Source of the DNA: Aurelia coerulea
Taxonomy: Eukaryota > Cnidaria > Scyphozoa > Semaeostomeae > Ulmaridae
Direction: 5' to 3'
Length of the DNA stretch: 64,000 nt
NCBI GenBank assembly: GCA_039566865.1
Contig: CM076948.1
Location: forward strand, 22,703,001 to 22,767,000
The notes beneath the pieces were generated by a model, which was not told the DNA's origin, ran no database searches, and was given only the letters and a program-made list of their open reading frames with translations. A program made the translations under genes and the position numbers. Shown here piece after piece: positions 1 to 12,560 of the stretch; the stretch's first letter is position 1; each line of letters starts with the position of its first letter.

Positions 1-245
1 CTATCGCTTGTCTTAAGCTAAGGGTACTAAAAGGTCTTTATTTTGAAAATTGTGCAATCCGTGGAAATGAAATCGAGGCAAGGACGCGAAGTACAGTGAT
101 TACTCGCGTGTGGGATGATCGTAGTTGTGTAGTGTATTCCACGCAATCGTGAAAAGTAATCTTCGCTAGCTGTGCAAATGTTATTTTGGTGAGTCTCACA
201 AAGACAAAACTAGATACTCTCCAACGTCTGAATAACAAGGCTCTT

Positions 246-2502
246 CCAATGCACAGTGATCCAGATCAGAGAAATTATGGAATAAATAGGAAAAACAATA
301 TTTCAAAAAGTTGCAACATTTAATATCCTCGATAAAAAGGGGGTGTCAGGGGTCAACACAAAGCAAAAATTTTTGAAATCGGACCAATGGTTCCGTCACA
401 ATGATTTTTTGAAGTTTGGGGAAATGAAATGTTGTTGTTTATCATAGCACTTCCGGCATAATTTATTGTTTTAGCTTAACTTTAAACTTTCATAGCTCCG
501 CTCATGATTGTCCGATTTTTACAAAATTAGTTTCATTTGAAAGATGATCATCTACTTGTACGTCACATGTAACTTGTTTTCAACAAAATCATACTAAAGC
601 ATGGGTAACCGGACACACATTATGCTTTGTAGTTTTTGAGAATTTCGTGACAAAATAGCCACTCAATAGTAAAAACAAAAAATTCAAGTGATATCAAGTG
701 TTAGCTATAAACATATAAAAATACTACAAGGTGTTGAGAAAATTTCTGCCAAAGGGTTCGTTCCAGATCGTTTTAGTTTTTTTTCAAAAATTTTTTGAAA
801 AATGCTACTAGAAGTCCTGAACTGCAAGCTAAGCTTAAAAGAATTAATGTGGAGTCCCTCATTTTCACAATTTTTTCACACAGCTATAGAAGCAACCATT
901 TGTAAAATCAGGGCAAATAAATTTTTGAAGTAATGCAAAACAACAGTCTATTGTTTCAAAATAATTGCATGAACTTTCAAGCCTTGCTTCCTTATTGTTG
1001 AGCATTTACCCCCCTGAACAACTAACAATATATGCAATCTGCCACAGCTAAAAATGTATGAAACTGTGTCAAAAACCAAGCATTCACTGATGAAACAAGT
1101 TTTATTTTGTTCATCGACATTACATAGCGATAATTACATCTATTACTTTCTTTGGTATCTGTTGTGTGCACTTCGATATAATGACAGTGCTTTCTTAAGA
1201 AATTTTGCTTGGCCTTAGCTACAAAGAAGCTGATATGATCAGAATCGGAGTCTTTGCACTTCGATTGGAGTCTTTGCTTATATTGAAATTTGCCTAACCC
1301 TGCAACCAGGTCCACTTCCAAGGTTTCTTCTGTTCCTTTTTCTATTCTTCTAAACTGCTTCCAGACCAAACTGTAACAGGGCCTCCATCAATATCAATCA
1401 TTTAAAGCATGCTCCCATTTGTGAACAAGCATCTGATGGGTGGTTGGGTAAAATGTAGGTAAAGATGCAGCTTCACATTGTAGGAGCAATGCTTAAGTAT
1501 TTCAACATACAAAAATGTATCATGTTAGACAAGTGTTCTTTGTCTGTATTCTGTTAAAAACCAATACATACATTAAGCTGGCCATAGACAATGCTAAAAT
1601 AATCCTTCTGTTCATAACTTCAACTCAACAGTTAAATCTGAAGGTTTCCGCTACACAATTAAAAGGTGTATTACTTGGACAGAACTAATGCAATTAACCT
1701 CTATTAGTGTCAATCGAAGGCTTAAATGTCATAAAAATTATGCTTTCAAGTGTGGTCTTTTATGCAACGAACACTAACAAATAAAATAGAATTTTACGGA
1801 ATTAATACCTATTTCATGGAAACGGTAGGTCATCGTTTCTTATTTTTAGATGGTTCCGAGTATGTGGAGAACAATGGTAAACAGAAAAGAGAGCCAGATA
1901 TCACACGATGATTGTTTTTCTAACTCAGCTTGCAGATCAGGACTTCTGGTAGCATTTTTCAAAAAAATTTTGAAAAAAAACTAAAACGATCTGGAACGAA
2001 CCCTTTGGCAGAAATCTTCCCAAGACCTTGTAGTATTTTTATCTGTTTATAGCTAACACTTGATATCACTTGAATTTTTTGTTTTTACTATTGAGTGGCT
2101 ATTTTGTCACGAAATTCTCAAAAACTACAAAGCATAATGTGTGTCCGGTTACCCATGCTTTAATGTGATTTTGTTGAAAACAAGTTACATGTGACGTACA
2201 AGTAGATGATCATCTTTCAAATGAAACTAAGTTTGTAAAAATCGGACAATCATGAGCGGAGCTATGAAAGTTTAAAGTTAAGCTAAAACAATAAATTTTG
2301 CCGGAAATGCTATGATAAACAACAACATGTCATTTCCCCAAACTTCAAAAAATCATTGTGACGGAACCATTGGTCCGATTTCGAAAATTTTTGCTTTGTG
2401 TTGACCCCTGACACCCCCTTTTCACGGAGGATATTAAATGCTGCAAATTTTTCAAACTTCGTTTTTCCTATTTATTCCATCCTCTGGATCACTGTGCAAT
2501 GG
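246..2502. mobile_element. Long-TIR DNA element, about 2.26 kb
   Basis: Bases about 246-845 reappear inverted at about 1917-2502 with scattered mismatches and small indels, giving terminal inverted repeats near 600 bp. The outer ends read CCAATGCACAGTGATCC on the left and the complement, with one change, on the right. The interior (846-1916) is single-copy here and has one open frame of 115 codons on the minus strand (1022-1369) with no domain I recognise and no DDE-type motif. It looks like a non-autonomous foldback-type transposon. I could not find a convincing target duplication. Bases 1-245 show nothing. Confidence 0.8.
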
Positions 2503-2580
2503 GCATGTTCTATCTACCGGACTCTCTGGACCATTGGACCTTTGGACCATTGGACCATTGGACCATGCCACAGACCCCGG
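2497..2580 (+). repeat. GGACCATT minisatellite, copy 1
   Basis: Short tandem array with core TTGGACCA, preceded by GGGCATGTTCTATCTACCGG and followed by CCATGCCACAGACCCC. An inverted copy with the same order of blocks lies at 4376-4450. Open frames crossing it (for example 2499-2987) have no recognisable domain and are probably non-coding. Confidence 0.75.
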
Positions 2581-3691
2581 CCCGCTCCGCTGGCCGCCAA
2601 TATATTGTCGCTGTTATGATTGCTGTCTCTTTTGCATTCTCTCTATTACTGACGAGTAAAAATGAAGTTATGCTGAATGAAATTTCCTATGGTCTCAGTC
2701 ATGCAGATAACCCTTTTGTTCGAAAAGAAACGAGGAAACAAGGAAGGATTTACAACCTTAGAATTTCAATGTTTGCAACACAAGCAGCAATACCCCAGAA
2801 CAGAAAGCAAATTAGTCGTTGGTTTGAATTTGGTCATACAAAGCTGAAGTTGAAATCAAATGCATGCAAGAACAAGTCCAAGACTAGTGCTTCCACTTGG
2901 AAGGAAATTTCCTTCCAGAAGAAAGAAGGAAAAAAGAAGGAAATGAAAATTTGGAGGAAATTGGAAGGAAATTTGACCATAAAGTGAGAAATTTGAAGGA
3001 AATCTGGAAGAGACACTTTTTAGCTCAAAGTAATTGGTTTCTCGTGTTGATAATCTTCAGATAACAGTGTAAAATATCACCACAGTCCAGTGGCTGTAGA
3101 TTCCTACTATTATTACTCATGCTTAGACCCTCTTAGCCTTCATGACTGGAGTGGAGAGTGTAGACTCAACTGGTTTATATCTTATGTTTCTATTTAAACA
3201 TTACTTTTCTGTATAATACGTGGAAGGAAATTGGAGAGAAATACTTAGGTATCTGGAAGGAAATGTGAGGAAAAAGAAGGAAAAAAAGAGGATATTCTGT
3301 TTTGAAAAAGTGGAAGCACTGTAGACCTTTTACCAGACAAAGAATGGATGCAAATTGTTCTGTTTTGCTGAAGTAATACGTGAATGTGAAGTCATTCGCT
3401 TATTCTGCACACTCTTGCTGTGCTGCCTGTGCTGTCACCACCGAGAGAAGGCGCTGTAACACAGCCTAAGGATTTGAGTACAGTGATTTACAATAATACC
3501 GTACCAATAATTTGAGGGTAAGACCAAACAATTCACAATGCGAGAGGCATCCATTACCGAAACATCTTGTACACCTTTGACCAAAACCCTTTTCTTTTGA
3601 AGGAAATCCATCAAAAATTCGTAAAAAATCCTTTCATTCTGAAAGGTCTCATCTCGTTCACTTTTTGAAAGAGGAAAAGGCCCCTCGTCAC
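2581..3691. other. No gene seen; purine-rich stretch
   Basis: Contains GGAAGGAAA-rich purine tracts at about 2895-3000 and 3220-3300. The sequences AGTGCTTCCACT (about 2887) and AGTGGAAGCACT (about 3309) may be the short ends of an old MITE. No convincing coding exon. Confidence 0.5.
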
Positions 3692-3980
3692 CAGGGGCGG
3701 ATCCAGCCCGAAGTTGAAGGCGCCAAAAATACCATGGAAAATGAGCGCGCCGAAGGCGCGCGAAAATTTTTTGACACTTTTTAAAGAAAATTCATTGATT
3801 TACTACTAAATAAAGCCTTGATTTATGCGTTTCGCTTGTATTTAAGTCAAAACAGGTAGAGAATTGTTTGTTAGAGTCAGGATGAGAGGCGCTTTTCTCG
3901 CTAAAAAAGGGGCGCCAAGCTGAGTTTTCATCGTGAAGGGGGGCAGTTGCCCCCACTTGCCCCCCCTAAATCCGCCACTG
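3692..3980. mobile_element. hAT-type MITE with 8-bp target duplication
   Basis: The 289-bp element begins CAGGGGCGGATCC and ends AAATCCGCCACTG, imperfect inverted ends of the common CAGGGGCGGAT hAT type. It is flanked by the direct repeat CTCGTCAC (3684-3691 and 3981-3988), the 8-bp duplication hAT transposases make. The interior is GC-richer than its surroundings, with short runs of G and C. Confidence 0.9.
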
Positions 3981-4692
3981 CTCGTCACCATTTCAGGGAC
4001 GCTTAAATTCGCATTTTCCCCAAAAATGTAGGTCCAAAAGTTAGCTAAGTATTTGGATGGGCTGCCATAGGGTGGTAAGGTTTACAACAATAGACCATGG
4101 TTGCAAAGTCAAACAAATGCATTTTCAATATGCTTTCTGTGCAATTCTACATGCCGCAGACCATCTGATATCATGAGGCTGTAAAGGCCCCTCTGAAAGC
4201 AAAAGATTTCTGACCAGTAGATCATACGCAACTGAGAATATTGAATCCAGCAGACAACAATTAGAATGACGAAATTCATTTATTTTCTCAGGAAAAGTGC
4301 AATTAATAATAAAAACCTGAGAAAATAATAGAAAGAATTTACAGCAAGAGAAACAGTGCGATGCAAAATTGCGGCCAGGGGTCTGTGGCATGGTCCAACG
4401 GTCCAATGGTCCAATGGTCCAGAGGGTCCGGTAGATAGAACATGCCCTTCCAATGATATAAAATGCACGCAGAAAGGATGAATGGTCATATAAATTGAGC
4501 CCGGAAGCCTTTGGGATAAGTATCAACACACCTGGATCCACGTACTCAAATTATGAAACAAGGAATTTTAAGAATCTCCAGATCCCCAGGCTTAACCCTA
4601 ATCCTACCGGGCTTTTTTTGATCTCACATAGCCGGGGGGGGGGTGCTTTCCACCCCCCCCTATAAGGCCGTTAAAACAGAACATGCCAAAAC
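3981..4692. other. Non-coding stretch with inverted minisatellite copy 2
   Basis: Bases 4376-4450 are the reverse complement of the block at 2497-2580, including the GGTCCAAT repeats and the flank TAGATAGAACATGCCC. A G9 run followed by a C8 run lies at about 4624-4660. No gene recognised. Confidence 0.55.
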
Positions 4693-4815
4693 GGGATTTT
4701 ACTACTCTGCCTAAAAGCCTCGAACGATATCCCATCTAATATTAGAGAAATCAAAACACTCGGGCGCTTCAAAAGAGAACTAAAAGCGCACACGCCAAAA
4801 CACACTGAAACACGA
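4693..4815 (+). pseudogene. LINE reverse-transcriptase 3' relic
   Basis: A frame in this interval reads NDIPSNIREIKTLGRFK, the usual carboxy-terminal signature of CR1/L2/Jockey-type LINE proteins (a W-N-x-IP-x-x-IR motif followed by a basic FKRxLK stretch). Only this end remains. It is a 5'-truncated dead copy. Confidence 0.6.
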
Positions 4816-4829
4816 CCCTCAAGAACAGC

Positions 4830-5294
4830 CCAAATCTTTTATCATAGATATTGTGTTCATTTATTTCATTCGAACACATTGTATTATACCGGGGGTGTTT
4901 CAAAACAAATTACCCCCTTTTCACTGAACAAGGGGACATTTCGGGATTTGTAGAGTGCATAACAACATTTGTTGATCTTTAACTTAAATGCACATACCTT
5001 GCATTTTGAAATCGTCTACCAAACACCGGAGATATGAGTTTATAAGGTCATAATTTGGAGTACACCCAAAACCAGAGGTTTTGAAAAAGGGCCTAGCCAT
5101 GATTTGTGTCATAAACAGTTTCCAAAGCACCTGTAAACTTTAATTTTCAGTTTTTTGCTTTTGAAAAGAATAAAAGACACACGTGCATGACCCTGATAAA
5201 GAAATATAATGAAAATGTGGTAAAAATGATAAAGTCGTGCCACATCTCCAAAATAAGCGTGCATGTGCTTCTTTTCCTTGTCTTTGATACAAAT
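4830..5294. other. No feature recognised
   Basis: Low-GC sequence between a LINE relic and a small palindrome. A short minus-strand open frame (5109-5327) ends inside the palindrome and shows no domain. Confidence 0.4.
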
Positions 5295-5495
5295 CATGGC
5301 GGCAAGGAACTTTTTACCAAGATGCATTGCGTTCTTTAATCAAATTCCTATATAATCGTTAAGGATTCGTAATTAGAATAGACTCATGACGTAAGTCCCT
5401 CTAACTTAGGGGGAGCGAAACAAGAGACTTTATTGGAATGAGTCTATAATTAGAACGCAATGCATCTTGGTAAAAAATTCCTCGCCGCCATCTTT
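5295..5495. mobile_element. Small palindromic MITE, about 200 bp
   Basis: ATGGCGGCAAGGAACTTTTT and the following CCAAGATGCATTGCG near 5295-5335 are inverted at 5455-5495. Arms are about 50 bp around a roughly 100-bp centre. No clear target duplication. Confidence 0.7.
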
Positions 5496-7051
5496 AGCGC
5501 AATCGTCTATTATGTTATCTACCCTCCACCTGGATTGCAGTTAGACAAGACCAGCGCGGTTGCCTCCTTTGTTTAAGTTTTGGTTTATCTATTATTCATC
5601 AGTGATTGTAAATAGATAGAAAGTCTTGCATTTGTAGCAAAGAGTCTTTTACGGTGAAGAAATAAGGTAAGCATGACATGCTTCGGGAAGGCTTGGCATT
5701 CCTAACGGTAGAATATTGAAGAAACATATTACTCCACTGTTGAACTTAATGAGATTCACGATTCGCATAGACTAAGGTGCAGCAAATGGTGAAGTTACTG
5801 GAAAGTCACATCCAGAATTCCAAGATCTTCATCTGCCAGCTGTATCAACGATAGAAATTAAACAGAGACTTTGGGGAGAGCAAGGACAGAACTGAACTGA
5901 ATCGCGTCGAAGAGACTTAACTCTTTAAAACATCTGCGACATTCATCAACAAGTTGTTTGGCCGTCTACGGAACGTAACTTGTTCCATCGGAGACACATC
6001 AACTCGCAAGATGTTTTGACATTCAGTAACTTTGGCGTGGATTGTCCAAACTCCTTTGATTGGAGAACATATCAGAAGTCTTGAACACGGCACAAATGAA
6101 TGAAGCTACAGTTCGCAAGTTTCCATAATTTCAAAGACACCACTCGTAATTTAGAATTCAACAAGTTAAATGAAATCTTTATTGCCTTCAGAGAGGACAC
6201 GACAACAAATGAAGATGAAGTTTTGCTAAATTTCATCTATGTTCAAAAGTGATTTCTTCCATAGAATTTGGGTAAGCTGAACAAACGTAGCATTGCCTTC
6301 TATAGAGGAGTTTATCAGAGAGGGAGAGAGAGAGAGACTGAGAGAAAGATGACAGTTCCTTATACATTGAACTGACACACAAAGATTATCAGACCTCTTG
6401 ATTTCTAAACATTTCCTGTTTGAAATTAATTACAATTACAACACGAAGGAGAAAACTACAATTTGCAGAAAACGAGATTTTGGGAAAGCTCAATATCTGT
6501 GCAGTGACACTGAAAACAAAATTGAAAAACGTCTCTCATAAAGGCAGTACATCGGAATGCTTAAGACGAATACGAGCACCTCAGAGTTCCATGTTTGAGT
6601 TCCAGGTATGTTCCAGGTTTTGATTAATATCTATCGAAGCAAATCCAAACTATTTTGAAAGAGGGAGATCTTAGAATTTGTAGAAGATGAAAATTTGACA
6701 AAATTCAGTGACTGCAAAGACACTTAAAACCAAACTCAAATAGAAGACTGCTTTAACAAAAGAAACATATCAAAAGTTTGTTGCAAAATATAAATGGATA
6801 GTGGAGGTCTTGATTAACATCTATCGAAGCAAATCCAAACTATTTTCAAAGAGATGAATCTTAGAACTTGTGGAAGACGATTATTTAACAAAGTTATTTT
6901 TTGGAGAATTTGACCTTGATGAAACTATTTTCGTGAAAGAAATTTATCACAGCTATTTGGAAGAAGATATGGGAATACAGCAGAGTTCCCTTAATAGGTG
7001 TGGGTTTAAAAATCATCGATATGTGTCCGAACTTTTTCAAATAACGAGATA
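5496..7051 (+). promoter_or_regulatory. Upstream region of the secreted-protein gene
   Basis: No recognisable protein. A donor-like GAAATAAG|GTAAGC at about 5665 could end a non-coding first exon of the gene starting at 7052. Bases about 6618-6690 are repeated at about 6808-6880 (both contain ATCTATCGAAGCAAATCCAA), an imperfect duplication with a spacing of about 190 bp. A 60-codon frame (6870-7052) whose stop overlaps the start ATG looks incidental. The transcription start cannot be placed from sequence alone. Confidence 0.35.
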
Positions 7052-8602
7052 ATGAAAATGGAACTGACTAAAGCTGCGGTGGTTTGCGTCGGTCTATTTT
7101 TCGTTAATTTGGTCATAGCAGATCTCGACGAATGGCACATTCTAAACAGAGGATCCAACGTCAGGACAGTAGCCGTGAATAAGAATCATTTATTTTCTGT
7201 CACAACATCCAACAGTCTCCAAAACTTAATAAGTGATTCAGGATTTGAGACAATTGACAGTAACATACATGATGTCGATGTAAATGATGACAATGGAATA
7301 TGGTGTACACGACCAAATTATCAAATTGTGTATAGATCGGGCGTTACAGCTTCTAATCCAAAAGGAACTTCATGGACAAATATCGCTGGAGGATTGACGG
7401 TTATCACAACGGGAAGATATGGCCTTGTATTTGCCAGAAATGTCTACGGACAAGTTTTCGTAAGAGGTGGTGTAACTCCGAGCGCGCATCAAGGAAGCAA
7501 TTGGTCATTACTATATGGAGCAAACGTTGCCTTTTTGTCTTGTGGAAAGAGGGTATGTGTCCTAACCACAACTGCCTTTACCCTATGGACGACTGCCCTA
7601 CTACCCAACATCGATTCTCCAACAATGCCACATGATTGGATCTATCTGGAGGCAGGAGTCAAAACGATCTCAGCTTATGGTGATAACGTGCTCTGGAAGA
7701 TCGACACCAATGGCATCACATGGCAAGCTGTTAACCTTTTCGATAGCAATTTTATAAAGTTAAATTGGCAAAGGCGAGGGTATCAGTCAACAAAATTTAA
7801 TGATATTGCAATCACTGATAAAGTACAGTATGCAGTTGGAAGTGATAGTCAAATTTACGTTCATACTGGATGCCCGATTTTCGATTTTGAAGATGACGAT
7901 CTTTCAAAATGGGTTCAAACTGGAACTGCCTTCGCACAGCAGCCCGTTGTTAGCCAACAAACATTCTACGGTCGACCATCAGGTAAAGTTGGTCATAGAC
8001 TGATTGATACCCATTCAAGTCGTAAAAACTACAGCATGTCTGAAAGTGCGCCAGAGGCTACAATTGGCGATACACCAACAGGAACTTTAACATCACCAAT
8101 GTTTCAAATACGAACGAACATGCTACATTTTGTTATTGGTGGGGGATCACCATCCCAGAACTACGTTGGCCTGTTCATTGATGATGCTGAGAAATTTCAA
8201 AGTGCTGGCAGAAGTAAAGACCATGTTGGACCAAACGGTGCAGTACGGTCGGCCCGGTATTGGTGGGATGTGACATCATACAAAGGAAAATGTGCATACC
8301 TGAAGATATTTGATCAGGGTACCACGACATGGGGGCATACCATATTTGATGATCTCAGGGCATCACCACCATGTTTCCAAGGCTTCAAAGTAACACTAAC
8401 AAGCAACGACCACCAACGAAATGTAAGCGTTGGGCAGATATTAACAGATTCTTTAAGTCTCAAGGGATTTTATACATCAAAAATACACCCCTTGATAATC
8501 ACAATTTCATATCCCGTTCTCAAAGGTGAACCATTGGTGTACATCGAAAGTGTGAATATTTCATCGACACAATGTGCTGGATCAGTGGATATGACACAAA
8601 AC

Positions 8603-8697
<95 letters not shown>

Positions 8698-9784
8698 TGA
8701 ACGATGGCATACTGTTAAAACATATCTCACAAATTATCTCCTTTCCGATGCACAAATCCAAATCAAATCTCGTGTTTACGACCATGATCATTTACAGATT
8801 GCCTCGTTTCTGAACACAAAGATGACCGTTACTGTCAACTACGCAGATGAATATGTTCGCACAATCAAGAATGAACTAACAATCATGAACCATGGAAACG
8901 AGACTGCAAGACTAGAAGTCTTGGAAGGGATCTCTGGCATACGAAATTACTCCGTTGGTGAAAATATAACGTATGAAGTAAAATTGAGTCATAATTATAC
9001 AGTGTCTTTGCAAAGAGCATATAATGTGATGATCAAATTGTTTCTGCCACCATATTTGTCGTTGGTCAGTGTGAGTGGTCTGCAGAATACACTTGGTGAT
9101 GTGGTATATACTCCTTCAATGTCACAAAATGTCATTCATATTCCAGAGCTATTGCTTGGCGATGGTAGACATTTTATGATTGACATTCGAATTGACGGCA
9201 ATACAAAGTGGAACAGAAAATCACTCAAGGCAACACAAGGCTTGTTTTTGGTGGATGAAATCTCGTTTTGTCCTCGGAAGCATTGTCGTAACATTTACGA
9301 TAATGGGACAGAAGTGGAACATTTAATCAAGCAAAAGGGGTACAGATTTACGTTTTCGTTGAAACGAAGTGAAGTTATCTTGCCAAAAGAGATCTATACG
9401 AAAATCATCGAAAACTCGATGTCATTAGTGATCATTTGTGGTCCATATGACGTCATGAGAAAGATTCATCGATCAAACTGTTACTTTTTCAACACAACAT
9501 CGAATACATGGCACGGTTTGAATTCTATCATGATCAATGTTTCCTTTATCGATAATGTAAAGAAAGAAATATATGGTACAAGTGTCGTTGGGCCAAAAGT
9601 GAGACTGTATGGTGAAATGTTCCAGCATTTCCAATTGTTGTCAAATGCACAATGGAACACGATTGCAGCGTCAAGTGGCACTTTTGTAAAGCCAACTATT
9701 ACGTATGGGGCAGGTTTGACAAGCGCATTTGTACCTTCTTCGTCGACTGATGGACCTCATTATCAATGGCGATGTTGTATATAG
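7052..9784 (+). CDS. Secreted tectonin/MAM-like protein with polyserine tract
   Basis: This 910-residue frame is uninterrupted. Residues 1-23 form a signal peptide: a basic start, a hydrophobic VVCVGLFFVNLVIA core, and likely cleavage before DLDEW. Residues 24-270 carry tectonin-like repeats with W-x-x-I-x-G-G and G-x-V-F-x-R-x-G-V patterns, the kind that form beta-propellers in lectins. Residues 274-441 start CPIFDFEDDDL and include TGTLTSP and a GHTIFDDLR ending; this resembles the MAM/concanavalin-like fold. Residues 519-549 are 31 serines. Residues 560-720, with several N-x-S/T sites, look like an Ig-like or DUF11-like repeat. There is no transmembrane or GPI signal at the end, so secretion is inferred. 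The start at 7052 was chosen because the signal peptide follows directly; a second ATG lies two codons on. Function unknown. A matrix, mucus or adhesion role is a guess. Confidence 0.8.
8606..8695 (+). repeat. (TCA)30 trinucleotide run inside the coding frame
   Basis: Thirty perfect TCA units plus one TCT encode the polyserine linker. The lack of synonymous mixing points to recent slippage expansion and probable length polymorphism. The complementary strand gives a polyaspartate frame that is only a shadow. Confidence 0.95.
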
Positions 9785-10784
9785 AAACTTATTTGATTTG
9801 CCACTTGGATTTATAGAAGTCACCTTGAAATGAAAGGAGTGGTGACGTTTTCCGAATACCTCTCCGTTAATCGCTTTAAATTTAGGTGTTAATCAAACGC
9901 AATTGTTGCTTTTGTATTACTAAATCTTCCCTTGTTCTTCAGTTCCGTCTTTGAAACTCCTTTCAAACATTATTTGATTTTAACACTGCTGGAGAACAAC
10001 AGAAGTACTGTTTTTTTCGAAGCAACCACTTATTTTGCCTTACTATAAACCAGTAACCTTTTTTCAGACCAACGTCGGTCTTCACACTTGTATTATTACT
10101 TTGTTATTGTACTACTTGTTTCACTGACAAAGATATTTCCATATAAATATTTGCTGTTGCATAACTTGTATTTTTGGCAGAGTCCCGCAACGCTCTGTAT
10201 TCTTTCACATCTCACATGTTTTGTTAGGGTGTGATTCAGGGTGTGATTGAAGCAGTGCTGTCTCGTTTTTATTACGATGCCACTAGTTTCTATGAGTAGC
10301 CACTCCTGTAGGCTCATCACATCATCATAGTTTCACCCATTGCCTTAGATGATATGCTGCTACCAAGACTAATTACATCGCACATATTACTTAGTCGTAG
10401 ATATCGCTGATGGACGGTCAAACAAATTTGAGCAAATCATTCAATTCAACCAGTTTGTAGATATTTTTTTCTTATCCAAAACTTTAAAACTTGAACTTGT
10501 ATGCAATAATCATCGTGTGCAGAGAGATGAACTCGTTCTGTTTACTCGAAGCTGCAAGAGTTAGGGTCTGTCTTCGGCATGATAAGTGTGATCAACCTAG
10601 ACTAATTAACTCAGTCCCAGTTTCAGCTTTTTTCATTGAATTGGATGACGACACTACGCTGATTCAACTGTAGCGATTATCAGTTTATCAAAGAGCACAA
10701 CTTTGACATGTAATGAGTCTACAATGAACCTTTCAAAGCGCTTCATTTGAGTACGATTTCGCCATATTTGCTTCTCGACTGCTG
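9785..10784 (+). other. 3' flank of the secreted-protein gene
   Basis: Presumed 3' untranslated and intergenic DNA. No AATAAA close to the stop was found; the nearest clear one, at about 10810, lies inside the next repeat. Short open frames here show no domain. Confidence 0.4.
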
Positions 10785-11252
10785 GATTTGCTCCAAGTCT
10801 CACTCTTGATTAATAAACAAATGGGAGGGGAAAACACAGGGGGGGGGGGTTCTTGGCCAAATTTTGGGTAGTGGTCTGCCGCGAGCATATTCAAAGTGGT
10901 ACCGTTGGTTAGACTAATTTTTACGAAAATGGTACCCTTGGCTAGACCAATTTCACCATTGTCTGGACCGATTTTTACGAAAATAGACCGTTACTTGGCC
11001 AAAAGTTGCAAAAAATTATACCCTTGGCTAGACTAAAAGTCCGAAAAAGTATATCCTTTGTCGCGGCACATCCCCAGGTACCTTAACTATGGAAGAACTC
11101 CCTCCCCCCGTGGGGGAAAGGGAGGGGATGAGGAAGAAGAAAATGGAAAGGAAGGAGATCGCTCTCCTTCCCCCTTTCCTTCCCTTTTCTTCTTCCACTT
11201 CTCCCTCTCCTGCTTGTTTGTTGATCAAGAGTGAAGCTTGGAGCAAGTCCAC
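10785..11252. mobile_element. Foldback repeat with poly-G block
   Basis: GCTCCAAGTCTCACTCTTGA (about 10792) is matched inverted at about 11222-11250, giving imperfect ends of about 35 bp. Inside is a G10 run followed by repeats of the form GGTACC-CTTGGCTAGAC and by GCCGCGAGCATATTCAAA. The same internal module occurs inverted at 15940-16345. Confidence 0.7.
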
Positions 11253-12294
11253 TCAGCTGCAAATACTACTGCGGATATTTGAAAATTTTCTATATTTTAA
11301 AAAGGGTTAATAGTACTGTGTTATATCTGTAAGACAACATCATTGGTCCTTTTAAACATGTAGACAAAAATTGAATACAATGCTAGAGCCCTCTCTTTCA
11401 AGTTTAAAGTAATGCCCCACATTTAAGGGACCACTTTTTCACACCTGAACCTAAAATGTTTCTTATATCTATTATGCTTTTCATTTCTTAGACTGAAAGT
11501 TTCTGATTTCATTTCTGAAAAGTCGTGGAAAATATGTTACAACAGAATGGGGCTATTTATAGAATATCAGCCATATGTGTATTGAAAATGCTACAACTGG
11601 CGTAGAGTTTAATAAGAAAAAGAATTACAAGAAGCTTCATGTCTCAATATCCATATGCATGTCATCCATGATTGCAAAGACCATCACATCAGTTAAAATT
11701 TTGGTAAAAATCTGTTAAATCTAGGATATCTTGGTGGCAATTTCTTATGAACCCTGCATGAAGTGGAATCCTGGGAGGGGAATGCTTCCAGGCAATCAAA
11801 CCGGGACCTAATGTTGTCAATTGAATTAAAAGAAACTTTATTTTTGGTGTGAGCCTCAAGAGTTTCTTCTGAGTAGGGGGCTAATTATTTTTCAGTAGCC
11901 TAAAAGTTTCTTACTGTACTTGATTTTCACATTGCTGAAGAACAATGGAAGTGCTGATTTGAAGCAACCACTTATTTTGCTCTTTCTGGGTCATAAATCA
12001 AGAACCACTTGTCAGATTGACCCAAACAAGGTCTCAAACCCTAAGTTAAAGCCTATTCTACGCAAATTCATAAAAAACGGCATAATTAAAGGTACAGCTC
12101 CTCCACAGCAGCCACGCAAACGGAGCACAATATTTTTGGACGCCCTGTTTTTGAAAGCTGATAGATCGCCTTGGCATACGAGGCTTCAGTAGTGCTAAAC
12201 AGTTCATATATCCTTGGAAATTCTTTGTGAGGAACTGTAATCATGCGGGAGGCGCGTCGCCCTGTTGGAGCATATTTGTTTTTGTCGCTTAAAT
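11253..12294. other. No feature recognised
   Basis: AT-rich sequence with only short domainless open frames, for example 11920-12192. I see no repeat shared with the rest of the window. Confidence 0.4.
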
Positions 12295-12560
12295 TATTGA
12301 TGGTAATTCTTCCGTTGTCAACCATAACCTAACAACGTCACATGACGGCCTTGTTTTGAATTTTCTGAATCAATTTGTTGCTGGAGCTATCTTCTATTAC
12401 CAGTAAATATCTTTATGGTCAGATGTGTTATTTTAACTGTGTTTTGACGTTAATGGTAATTCTTCCATTGACAAATGTACCCTAACAACGTCACATGACG
12501 GCCTTGTTTTGAATTTTCTGAATCAATTTGATGCTGCAGCTATCTTCTATTACCAGTAAA

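Noticed and set aside
2499..2987. 162-codon plus-strand frame
   Set aside because: Starts in the GGACCATT minisatellite and runs into purine-rich DNA; no family signature.
6870..7052. 60-codon frame whose stop overlaps the start of the secreted-protein gene
   Set aside because: Overlapping stop-start is a bacterial operon feature; here it sits in partly duplicated upstream DNA with no family match.
8470..8730. Minus-strand frame with a long polyaspartate run
   Set aside because: It is only the complement of the TCA run inside the 910-residue gene.
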